This document shows, one piece after another, positions 55,053 to 64,000 of a stretch of DNA of 64,000 nt. Below the pieces are notes generated by a model. That model ran no database searches. It saw nothing but the letters and a program-made list of their open reading frames with translations, and was not told the DNA's origin. Every line of letters begins with the position of its first letter. Within the stretch, counting starts at the first letter, position 1. Both the position numbers and the translations under genes were made by a program. Source of the DNA: Adiantum capillus-veneris (Eukaryota; Streptophyta; Polypodiopsida; Polypodiales; Pteridaceae); the NCBI GenBank assembly GCA_014529385.2, contig CM043957.1, forward strand, positions 84,819,881 to 84,883,880, in the 5' to 3' direction.

Positions 55053-56275
55053 TGATAGACCGCTTTTGACGTGTACAAAGTAGCACTTATATGCATGGTC
55101 ATATGTACAAAAAGATGTAAATACATGCATTTGGGAGCTTTGCAACATGGTTTCAAGTTCAACAAAAGATGCAACATGTACACGCTGTGAATAGTCAGGT
55201 TCGTGCGCTAGCAGTCAGACACATGTACATGCCCGTATAGGGTATCGGGGCTTTGGATAGGGTTTTAGGTGGCTTATTTTGGTTCTAGATAATGTGTTTG
55301 AGCTTTCTAGAATGTAAATAATGCAAGTGACAAGTATGGGTACTCTCATCCCGCTTGAGAAGTTTGAGACATGTGATAACTGTCTATTTGCGGCGCCTGA
55401 TCTGCGGTGATACGTGCATCACCCTAGAAGTGGTTAAAAATGGAATGTGGAGATGTGGAAATGTGCTTTGGGTATTGAGGATCAATCGTGAAAACTTTGG
55501 TGAATTTTGGAGTTCGTTTTGGGTTTTTCTTGTGAAAAATGCCCGCCAAGGGTCAAAACTGACCAAAACTGGGCCAAAAAAGGTCAAAAAATGGTAAAAA
55601 AAGGTGTGAAATGGCTTCAAACTGCCACATCACTCATGGTGCCGTCATGGTCCAGGCTGAGGGAGGGATTTTCAAGATCAATATCAACACTTTCACCTCT
55701 CTGTATGGGGAAGGAAGCATCGTTCCTATAGGTGGTCTAGTGCAGTCCCGTCGTGTTCACGTCCTGTTTTCGAGTGTGTGGAGGAGTGAATGAGAGCTTT
55801 ATCTCTTCAATTTTTCACTTGGGAGAGTCTATGGAATTTCTGAGGTTTCCATGGATGTGTGTGTGCAAGGAATTGAGGGAAGAAGGTTCGGATTTCTGCA
55901 AGACTATGTGACTTGTATCGGTGCCATTAGGGTTGGCGCTACTCCAAAGAGTCCAACAGAGTGGAGTTTGGTGAAGGCTTTGCAATGGTTTGAGAGTGGA
56001 CTTTTGTGGCTAGAGTTTTTGGTTTTTTCTTGTATATTTTGGTCACCATCAAGCGTGATTTTCCAATGTTGATCACCTCGACTCACCTTGTAGTGTCTGT
56101 GGGTAGGCAAGGGCTTGTAGGTCGAGGCGTTTGGAGTTTGAATTGAGCTTGTGGGTAGAATTTTCAGGGAGCTTTTGAGTGGTGGTGAGTGATGTGAGGA
56201 ATTTAAGTAAGTTCCTTGTATTGTGTTGAGTTGTCTGGGTGTGTGAGTGTGCACACGACATCTTTTGCTCCATCA
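55053..56275 (+). repeat. G2 3' LTR
   Basis: 1,223 bp matching 42960-44171. It ends CTCCATCA, followed by the TSD GCGC. Confidence 0.92.
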
Positions 56276-56366
56276 GCGCCTGCGGGTCGAGCTTCGCCCT
56301 TAGCTGACAAATCTTGTTAGGTGAGTTCTCGTTGTGCTGATGTCCGTCGCGACGTATTTGCCAACA
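56276..56366 (+). repeat. G1 3' LTR, right part
   Basis: After the repeated GCGC, ctgcgggtcgagcttc continues the G1 LTR exactly where 42959 left off and ends GCCAACA at 56366. The TSD CCAGG and the A2 protease-downstream coding sequence follow. Confidence 0.92.
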
Positions 56367-59300
56367 CCAGGTCGTCCCCCTATTTCCCCACGTGTCTATG
56401 GTTTCTGCGAAGTGGACCCAATCCACATTGTTCAACTCAGTCATCCCAGGTAGTACATCCATATAAGGAGAATCTTCCCCAACATTAGTGTCTGCTTTAG
56501 ACGTGTAACAATATTGCAATGGGGTCGAGTGAACTGTGGTGTCAGATATATGATCAAGTATAAACCTATTTCCTAGGGGATGTGCTCTACGAGTTACAAG
56601 ATCCATGCGAATGACAGAATCTTGGACATGCAGGTAGACATGGTTTTTAGACCAGTCATGCACCATTTTTGCTTCCCTCATGAAAGGACGTCCTAAGATC
56701 ATCTCCGATACCATAGTGTGCTTGGAGAATCCATAAAAATGAAGGTAACTATTATTTTTTGTCCAAAGACCTTGATCTTGAGATCTTCTAGCATCCCAAT
56801 AGGTTTAACAATAGGCCCATTGGCCATCTTCACCACTATGGTTGTGGTCGCAAGGTGAGGTCTTCCCATAGTTTCCCAGTAATTTTTAGTCACAATGCTA
56901 ACCCCAGCGCCACCATCAAGGATTCCCTTCATAGTTAATCCCTTAGTAGTAATTGGTATGGTTGCAATGGATTCATCATCCTCAAAGTATCGTCCCAACT
57001 TGTTAACAGGTATTTCTATAACTAGGTTCTCATCTAGGTTGGGTTGTGGATCTAAGTGTTCCTCCTCTATTGTCATATCCCCAACTCCATCCATCTCTGC
57101 AAATTGTGGTAGCCCAAAATTTAGTTCTCCATTGAGGAAGGCTCGAAGAGCTAAGACTAGCTTAGGCTCTTTATATAGTTTGGACATGATGGTGGTTCTA
57201 ACTTCTGAAGACATGAAATCCATCAATTTGGCAATGTTTAATGGCACCTGTTGGGCTTCAGCCCCTTGACGTGGGGAAGATGGGATCTCCATTTATTTGA
57301 TAGGATCAGGTAGTCCCTCTGTAAACATTCTTTCCATCAAGAAGTGAGTATGCCCACTTTTCCATGATTTTAAGTCACTTTCTTCTTGGATGACACTAGG
57401 TACGGCTAAGGGTCTATGGACTTGGTGAGGTTGTTCTAGTGTAGGGAACATGGTGTCTATAATTTGGATATGCCTAGGTGTTGGTTCTAGATCCCTTTGG
57501 GTATCTTCTACCAAACTCGTTAATTGCTTGATTCGCTCGATCTCCTCTGTAGGGTTTGGATAAGTTCCTATCTTCTTCTTGGATCCTGCTCATTGTGGCT
57601 CATGAAGATCTTCCTTGTTGGTTTCTATCTTAGTGGTTTTATTTATCTCCATGGTTTCTCCTGAATTAGAATCCTCTTTAGCGTCGTTCATATATACGGG
57701 GTCGTCACAACTCCCTATGTTGGTCTTTGAATTGGGGTCTGATTTCACTGCTTTTTGCGATCTCTTTCTTCATGTTTTCTTCTTTTTTTGAGATTGGGAA
57801 ATTGATTCCGTGTCTCTTTCCTCAAGAATATAATTTTGTTTTTGGAGCATCGATCATGTGAGTACATTTACCGGTACCTCATGTGCACTTTGTGATGGCT
57901 CCTCGATAACCTCAATCAAGTTTAATGGCGTGATCTTCGGTGCATTTGGATTATTTGGACATTGGGCAATCAAACGATCTATGCCACATCGATTACACAT
58001 GAGTATCGGCCTTGTAGATGTGCTCACTTGATTGGTTTTCATTAATGTGGCGTTCTTTTGTAGCCTAATAGGACACTCGGCCACACGATGTGGACATCCA
58101 CACTCATAGCATTGAAGAGGTGGTCTTTTAGCAGTGTAATTGATATTTTGGCTTCTTGCAACAAGAGAAACTACTTAATAGACAGGTTTGACTTGTCCCC
58201 AATCGTCCTCCATGTAATATTGTGCACTTTCTTCAAGCACATCCATCCCATAGGCAATATTAGGATCTATATCTTCCTCACAGCCTTCAAAACAAGCAAT
58301 AGATGACTCACAACACACTTGATTCATAGAAGTGATTTTTGGATGTGGTGGTTGTGGTCCTAGGACTGGAAGAGGTAAGGGTGTTGTTTGAACAACGTTT
58401 TGGGCCTAGGGACCATGTGTTGTGAAGTTTGTTCAAGAGGTGGGGCCGACATCAATGCAGGCACTCGAGGTGTGTCTGTCCATGCTAAGGTTGGTCTATT
58501 GGCCATCGTGCGCTTAAATACTATGCACTCCTTAGCTTGATGACCATACCTCATACATGCATTGCAGTTCTCATTGAATTTTACTCTAAAAGTAGGGCAT
58601 TCACTGGTACTATGCAGTCCATAGCATACTAAGCACCATTGTTGCTCCCTTCTTGGATACATAATATTGTTTTGCGGAGCACGATTGTCTCTAAGACTCT
58701 TTTGAATGGCCTTGGTGAGATCTTCTAAAGTCATCTTAGATATCTTTGGCTCCTTAGCAATAGGCTTTAGGGTCATTGGCTGATGCCCCGATGCTTGCGA
58801 GCCAATAGATTTAGGCTCAACAGACACTCTTTCTCCTTGAATCATTAAATTATCCTCCAATTGGATCGCATTGGTGGTGATTGCTTCCCAAGTGGTGATA
58901 CCTCTAATAACTAGGCCATTGTAGATATCATCATGTCATAATCCCCTAATGAATCTATCAAGCAATTGATTATTATTGAAGCGCTCTTTTGGATTACAAC
59001 AAGAATTCAAATGCTTCAAGCAACTAATAAAGTCTCTCACCGACTCTCCTTCCTCTCGTTGGGTATTCTGGAGTTGAGAGGCTACACCCCAAAGCACTCT
59101 CTCTCGTATTCTTTCAAGAATAGTCTCCTAAGAGTAGGGTAAATCGTATTTTCTTCCTCCCTTAGGGTTCTATGCCAATCCCCTGCCTTCCCACTTAAGG
59201 TTAGGCTTAAAGCATTACTCTTATGCAGGTCATTGTGTTCTCCTAGAGGATCGCATATTTGTTCAAACACTTTGATATGCTTTCTCACATCCCCGTCTCC

Positions 59301-60931
59301 ACTAAATTTTTGTGTGATCTTGGCTATTTGTATTGCTTTACTTCTAGGTTCTCTATCAGCCATGTTACGCATATTCTCAACAATAGATCGACCGATAGCT
59401 TGAGCAGATGTTGCCAAGTCACCTAAGTGAGCAAGAACCGTGGGTGGATGTGCTCCAGATACTACATGTGGAGTAGGTATTGGCATTGGGCTTAGCGCAT
59501 AGAAAGCCCTTGGGTTCCACATTTGGTATGGTGTTGAAGTATGTGGCGGTCCAAACTTCATATGTGTGGCCCTAGGCATATCAAACGTTGGATGTGACAT
59601 GCTAATGCTAGCCGATATGGTCCCATGTAAATAAGAGCTTGGGTGTTGTGGTTGTGGAGCATAGGTAGTTGAAACAATGGGAGGGGTAGGGGCTACATGA
59701 GTGCGATGATCCATAGGTGCATACGTTTGGTACACACTTCTAGGTATTGTTGCAGGCATTGGGCTACCATTTAGTGGTGCTTTACTAACAAATGAGGTCC
59801 ATGGCGTGTTTCTTGGCATGCCCATAATTGGGGTAGGCATGGTAGCCGTGGTGTCATCAAGAGAAAGATGAGCTAAACTTGTAAAAGTAAAGCTATCACT
59901 TGTAGGCTCAGATTGCACTGAGACCCCTGACAAAACAACATATGGGGGATCCATCGGACTTACCGAGGGAGTCTCCATTTGCGATAAGGTTGGTTGTTTA
60001 TCCTTCCTTGTATCCAAGAATCTCATGAGACCCGTTGAAGGCATGTAGATCCCCTTGTTCAGTCTCTCTAGATGACCTCACAAACTCTTTGTTGTTGATC
60101 CTCCACACTAGTAGCACCCGTTGTGGATTGTAGGACATCTAACCAACCCACATGATAGGTGTGACCTGTGTATAGGTCGATTAGAGTTTCCGTTTGTAGT
60201 TCGTACTCCCAGTTCTCATTTAAGAACGCTCCGTCTAGGTTTGAGGTGCTAGGGGTGTCCTTTGAACTAGATGCAATGTGGCTCTCTATGGGTTGACCCT
60301 TAGTGGTCGCTAATTCAGGAGCACTCGACTGCTCTCCTAGCAAATATATTGACATAGGGGCTTTGTCTTTTAACTCTCTTCGTTGCTCCGCCTTGCGTAA
60401 GCTCTCAATTTCCTTTTCCCTAGCCGCGATGATATATCGGTCAACCTCTTGCACTTCGGCAAGGCTTCTACCATCAGGTAATATAACCTCGGAGGGAAAT
60501 AACTCTGAAGAGTCAGGGGGTGCACTGAATGGAGTATTCACATGCACACTCTCTAAGAGCATAGGGTCTACGTTGGTCATGAATGGAGAATTTACTTCCC
60601 CGCCCCCCTCATTTACATCCTTAGCTCTATGTTCGGTGTGAGTGGCTCTATTAAAGATTTCCTTCAAGCGGCTAAGCACGCTAGGTCCGGACCGTGGACC
60701 CATGGCATGCATGTCTTGGCTTGAGCTATTGGGATTAGGCATTGGGAAACCCTCCATGACGTCATAGTCAAAGGAAGAGTTACTAGCCGCTATGTTTGGG
60801 TCTTGGTTTGTACTACCTTGGGTCCTCGTCGAGGGCCCGGAACCTAAGGTAGGTGGATATTGAGAACTCGCGTAAGTTGAAATGCTCTCTAGTTGATCGG
60901 CCTCTAGCACATGACCAGAGTGCAGATGCAC
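56367..60931 (-). pseudogene. A2 Gag-protease polyprotein, N-terminal and central parts
   Basis: The frame starts where A1 has its ATG, but here the codon is GTG (60929-60931): HVHLHSGHVLEADQ. Then come the low-complexity N-terminal half, Gag core (59340-59082 and below: KHIKVFEQICDPLGEHNDLH, GKAGDWHRTLREEE), knuckles (MYPRREQQWCLVCYGLHSTS; CNACMRYGHQAKEC; CNRCGIDRLIAQC) and protease (ILDGGAGVSIVTKNYWETMG at about 56890). At least six frameshifts or stops separate the pieces, so A2 is clearly inactive. The frame past 56390 into G1 is chimeric. Confidence 0.88.
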
Positions 60932-61707
60932 GTGCCTTTGGCACCCGACAAGCATCGGTGAATAACCTCAAAGGTTAACCGTTTACTTTTTTAGGCGTCC
61001 GTTTTCACTCGTTTTTTTATGTTTTTTAATGATTTTAATGATCGATTTTTGGATTAGAGCGTCTGATAGGTTGAAACGAGCGTATTGCTTAGGGGATTGT
61101 GGTGTGCTTTACAACACAATGTTTGGTTATCTGAAGCTCCGTTGGTCCTCAAAAAGGTCAATTTTAAGCTACGTGTGAGGCTAAAATACGTAATATTAAA
61201 GGGCGACAGAGGCCTGAGCCTGAGCGTGGGCTTGGGCTTGGGTTTGGGGGATATTCATGATCTTGGTCCTACCTTTAAATTTTTTATTTTTTATTTTTTA
61301 TTTTTTTTGGGATAAGGTCGTCGCGGTCGCGTTATGTGCGCAATCACACACACACCTAACCTACCTAATTACGACTAATACAGCTACTTCTACACACTAA
61401 CACACTACTACAACAACTCCTTAGCTAACAGGACTATTTACTGTACTTTACACAGAACTAACATTATGGATCTACTACCTTAATCCTAACACCTTATCAC
61501 AGAGAAAACAGAGTACCTTTCAACACCTTATTAACAAAACAAAAACATAGTACCTTTAACAAAACTATACATAGCAGCAAAACAAACTCCTTCTCAACAC
61601 ACACACCTTCCTTCTCTACCATTCCTACAATTCAAAATGCACCACAAAGTAGCATAGAGTGCTACTCAAGCTTAATGCAAGGCATTCCCCGGTAGTGGAA
61701 ACAAAAA
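60932..61707 (-). other. A2 5' leader
   Basis: Non-coding. It contains the G-run cluster (61228-61250), a T-rich stretch (61275-61310) and A/C-rich DNA with ACACAC and ACTAC blocks. A decayed PBS lies at about 61686-61703 (minus TGTTTCCACTACCGGGGA). Confidence 0.7.
61228..61250 (+). other. Potential G-quadruplex motif in the A2 leader
   Basis: GGG runs at 61228, 61234, 61240 and GGGGG at 61246 have 3-base loops (CTT, CTT, TTT). Confidence 0.7.
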
Positions 61708-62306
61708 TGTGTGCGTCTATCGCACATGTTAATGCAAGGGACTTACCAATACACTGTGTGCGAGCCAAGCACACAATTAGACTAATCTCCAAGCACACAA
61801 TTAGACTAATCTAGAAAGCTCAAAAGAGAAAGGGTGTGTCACTCACCGCCCTACGCTTGCGCTTCCTTCGTGGAGGATTCCTCAGCGCGAAGAAGAAGGA
61901 GTTGCCGTTGCGCCGCGCTCAACTACTTTACTGTCGTCGTGCTGTTGTCGCAATGTTGGATCACCCTCTCTCTCTCTCTCTCTCTCTCACGCATACACAC
62001 ACACACACACAAGGAGATGAAGAAGAAGAAGATGGAGATGGAGCAAGAGCACTCTTTCTTCAATTGCACAAATGAAAGAATGAGTGAATTTTAGTTTTAG
62101 TTGACTTTTATATGAGCTCGCCCCATTCACACTTGGGCACCCATGCTTAGCCAACTAATCCCTTGAATGTTCCAGTTAGAGTGCGCCTCTCATCGGCGAT
62201 CACTCTTACCCTTTTCCTATTGGACCGACAAGCCCGGTACCTGACTGTACCAAATAAATAATATGACGTCGATCATAGGTGATAGGAATGTGCGTGAGGG
62301 TTAACA
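61708..62306 (-). repeat. A2 5' LTR
   Basis: 599 bp starting TGTGTGCGTCTATCGCAC and ending GGGTTAACA. It includes the CT/CA tract (about 61965-62010) and a minus-strand TATA box (TATAAAAG, about 62106-62114). A short duplication (ccaagcacacaattagactaatct) is seen at 61767-61815. Confidence 0.92.
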
Positions 62307-62510
62307 GCGAGGAACCCAATTTTTCATGCTCGCAGAAAGCACATTGAGGTGCATTACCACTATGTCAGGGAGAGACTCTCAACACAAGAGATTAGCTTGG
62401 CTTATGTGCGAACATAGGACAACATTGCAGATCTTTTCACAAAGGCATTGTCTCGTGAGAAGATTGAAGCTGTCCCCAAAACTTTGGACTTACTCCCCTT
62501 TGTAGACTGA
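62307..62510 (+). pseudogene. Copia C RNase H, C-terminal part
   Basis: Right of A2, the copia frame resumes: RNPIFHARRKHIEVHYHYVR, TQEISLAYVRT, one stop, then DNIADLFTKALSREKIEAV ending at a TGA (62508). This is the standard end of copia pol. Confidence 0.88.
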
Positions 62511-62575
62511 TCATTTCCTCCAGGCATGGAATTTCCCTTTACTCATGTGCCAGCTCTCATTCACCACATCACTCC

Positions 62576-62585
62576 AGGGGGGATT
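62576..62585 (+). other. Copia C polypurine tract
   Basis: AGGGGGGATT lies directly before the 3' LTR. Confidence 0.85.
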
Positions 62586-62812
62586 TGTTACCATATACAT
62601 GTGGTAGTGATGTGTGTGAACACACTAGGACTGCAGGGGCATTTTTTCCCTTTTTAGGAGGTTTTTTCCCCCGTGCATTGTATATACACCCATCACTCTA
62701 GGGCTACCTATCTTTCTATTGCACACTAAGTAATACACTCTCTATTGTGTGCCTTGAGCTTCCTTCATCTTCTCCAAGCTGTGTGCGTTTCTCTGCAACC
62801 CTAATTCCAATA
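62586..62812 (+). repeat. Copia C 3' LTR
   Basis: It matches 11612-11840, from TGTTACCATATACATG to CCTAATTCCAATA. The terminal base pattern has decayed from AACA to AATA. Confidence 0.9.
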
Positions 62813-63282
62813 TGCAAGGCTTCTACCATCAAGTAATATAACCTCGGAAGGGAATAACTCTGAAGAGTCAGGGGGTGTAATGAATGGAGTATTCACGTGC
62901 ACTCTCTCCAGGAGCATGGGGTCTATGTTGGTCATGAACGGTGAATTTACTTCCCCACCCCCTCATTTACATCGTTAGCTCCATGTTTGGAGCGAGTGTC
63001 TCTACCAAAGGTTTCCTTCAAGAAACTAACTACGCTCGGCCTTGACTGAGGGCCCATGGCATGCATGTCTTTGCTTGAGCTATTGAGGCTAGCATTGGGT
63101 AACCCTCCATGACATCGTAGTGTCAGAGGAAGAGTCACTAGACGCAATATGTGGGTCCTTAGTGGTACTACCTTGGGTTCTTGTCGAGGGCCTAGAGCCT
63201 AAGGTGGAGGAATAATGAGTGCTCGAACGGAGACACTCTCAATGTGCTCATCCTCTATCACATGACCAGTGCGTAGGTGCAT
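62813..63282 (-). pseudogene. A0 gag remnant, N terminus
   Basis: The start ATG is at 63280-63282 (MHLRTGHVIEDEHIESVS). It is followed by the low-complexity N-terminal region (SKDMHAMGPQSRPSVVSFLK; KHGANDVNEG) in broken frames. It joins the segment left of 11612 at the copia C insertion site. Confidence 0.85.
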
Positions 63283-64000
63283 GTGAATTCAACACTCTAG
63301 GGGTGTTGGTGAGCGCCCATTAAGACCGCTCACCTATTTTTTAGGTGTTTATAACCCAATTGTTTTGTTATTTCTGGTCCCTTTTTTGAACTAAGCCATG
63401 GAATATGGCGTGTGATAACTCAAAACGAGCGTCTTGGCTAGGGGGACGTGTGATGATTTATAGCCCCCAATTCAGTTACATTCAGTCCTCAGAATCCTAA
63501 AACTAGTTTTTTCCTAGGTGGGGAGAGGGCTAGATTTAGTAAGATTAAAGAGTGAGTGTGAAGGGGATGGTGGAGGATTTGAGGAACTTGTCCACATGCC
63601 CCCCCTTCACTTGAGGTCCTAGTCCTTATATATAAAGTGGTGTGTATAGTATATCATAAGACTCAGGACTAAGGCCTGGGCTCGGGCTCGGGCCTCAGGT
63701 TTTGGGTTTTGGGGAATGCCGATCCCGATCCTTCCTTTTAAGATAAGGTTTTTTTATTTTGTTTTGAGTTTTGTTTTTTGTCCCAAATATCTCGTGTGTT
63801 TCTTTTAAAAAGAAATCTTTTTCTGAGGATAATGTGGCCATGTGGACGTCGAGCTCCCATGCACACACAACAGCTCCTGTAAGCTCTATCTAACCTATTT
63901 TTACCTAACACAGCTAATTAACATTAACTACCTGTGTTAACACAGTGTCAAACATAGTACACTACACACTCACAGAAAATCAACTCTACTCCTCATTGTC
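63283..64000 (-). other. A0 5' leader
   Basis: Non-coding leader, similar to A1 upstream of its ATG (shared blocks: gcgtgtgataa/ctcaaaacgagcgt, tatatcataagact). It includes a G-run cluster at 63678-63706 and a plus-strand TATATATAA box near 63636. The PBS and 5' LTR are outside the window. Confidence 0.7.
63678..63706 (+). other. Potential G-quadruplex motif in the A0 leader
   Basis: GGG runs at 63678, 63684 and 63690 with 3-base loops, then a fourth at 63704 after an 11-base loop, with GGGG at 63711. It is the weaker, decayed form of the A1 motif. Confidence 0.55.

Larger units (their letters stand above)
42960..56275 (+). mobile_element. G2: Tat-like Ty3/gypsy retrotransposon
   Basis: LTRs of 1,212 bp (42960-44171) and 1,223 bp (55053-56275) start TGATAGACCGC and end TTTTGCTCCATCA. 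The flanking GCGC (42956-42959 and 56276-56279) is the TSD. Gag is cut by copia D, and the stretch from the Gag tail through the protease is missing. RT, RNase H, a second RNase H and integrase follow. The dual RNase H places it near the plant Tat lineage. Confidence 0.92.
26497..56366 (+). mobile_element. G1: large Ty3/gypsy retrotransposon with extra ORF and palindrome arrays
   Basis: It is bounded by the perfect TSD CCAGG (26492-26496 and 56367-56371). The 5' LTR is 925 bp. The 3' LTR is split by G2 and its two parts (42122-42959 and 56280-56366) also total 925 bp. The order is PBS, long leader, gag, zinc knuckles, protease, RT, RNase H, integrase, then about 5 kb with a palindrome array and a coiled-coil ORF, then polypurine tract. 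All coding parts carry stops or frameshifts. A tRNA-Asp-like PBS and an extra ORF after integrase are known from plant Athila/Tat-type elements; assignment to a lineage is inferred. Confidence 0.93.
24188..62306 (-). mobile_element. A2: family A gag-only LTR retrotransposon, split by G1
   Basis: LTRs are at 24188-24769 and 61708-62306, with TSDs gcaag (24183-24187) and gcgag (62307-62311), one base apart. Inside, in minus orientation, are the leader and Gag N terminus (from 60931), zinc knuckles, protease to 56367, and after the G1 insertion the WVPK region and stop at 25749. Several frameshifts break the frame. As in A1 there is no RT or integrase. Confidence 0.92.
11612..62812 (+). mobile_element. 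Copia C: Ty1/copia LTR retrotransposon inserted in A0
   Basis: LTRs of 229 and 227 bp (11612-11840, 62586-62812) bound gag, protease, integrase, RT and RNase H in copia order. The gag is split by A1 and the RNase H by A2, and in both cases the reading resumes on the far side. Flanks are ggaaa (11607-11611) and tgcaa (62813-62817). The uninterrupted A2 copy of the same host site reads cggcaaggc, so the original TSD was probably GGCAA with one change in each copy. About 18 LTR-LTR differences are visible, making it older than A1. Confidence 0.92.
6467..64000 (-). mobile_element. A0: family A gag-only gypsy-type LTR retrotransposon (outermost, incomplete)
   Basis: The 3' LTR is at 6467-7077, then 3' non-coding DNA, then antisense gag remnants at about 8205-11611. 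Copia C interrupts at 11612-62812, and the gag N terminus resumes at 62813-63282, followed by the leader to the window edge. The 5' LTR is predicted just beyond 64000, because in A1 the PBS lies about 940 bp upstream of the gag start. The protease and C-terminal coding region found in A1 and A2 are missing, so A0 has an internal deletion. It is the most degraded family A copy, which fits its outermost position in the stack. Confidence 0.85.

Noticed and set aside
56073-56714. 213-codon minus-strand frame
   Set aside because: It is a chimera: A2 protease-region sequence running across the TSD into the G1 and G2 LTRs by chance.

Overview
The window is almost wholly transposable-element DNA from a land-plant nuclear genome. 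Both plant LTR-retrotransposon superfamilies (Ty1/copia and Ty3/gypsy) are present. Primer-binding sites match plant-type tRNA-Asp and initiator tRNA-Met, and one gypsy element carries a second, archaeal-type RNase H domain as in the plant Tat lineage. No rRNA, tRNA, CRISPR or bacterial operon signal was seen, and no intact host gene. The species cannot be named from sequence alone.

The main result is a nested stack, six elements deep, reconstructed by matching LTR ends, target-site duplications (TSDs) and resumed reading frames. (1) A0, a gypsy-type gag-only element of 'family A', minus strand, runs from 6467 past the right edge. (2) Copia C, plus strand, 11612-62812, sits in the gag of A0. 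(3) Copia C is split by two more family A elements: A1 (12449-20402, TSD AGAAT) and A2 (24188-62306, TSD GCAAG/GCGAG). (4) A2 is split by gypsy G1, plus strand (26497-56366, TSD CCAGG). (5) The 3' LTR of G1 is split by Tat-like gypsy G2, plus strand (42960-56275, TSD GCGC). (6) G2 is split by copia D, minus strand (44935-50578), followed by a truncated second copia copy D' (50579-51812).

Family A encodes a long Gag-zinc knuckle-protease polyprotein (about 1,700 codons in A1, broken by one stop) and no reverse transcriptase or integrase. It looks like a non-autonomous, gag-only LTR element. G1 shares its N-terminal motif, zinc-knuckle spacing, protease surroundings and PBS type but has RT, RNase H and integrase, so a relative of G1 could supply these in trans. 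G1 also carries an extra coiled-coil ORF after integrase. Arrays of a near-perfect palindrome (core CATCCTACGCGTAGGATG) lie both in its leader and in its 3' region.

Left of the stack (1-6466) are an LTR fragment related to G1, unrecognised degenerate coding pieces (one with a Cys/His zinc-finger pattern), a roughly 400-bp higher-order GTGCTT repeat array, and an AGTGGTT/AACCACT hairpin array that abuts the A0 LTR.
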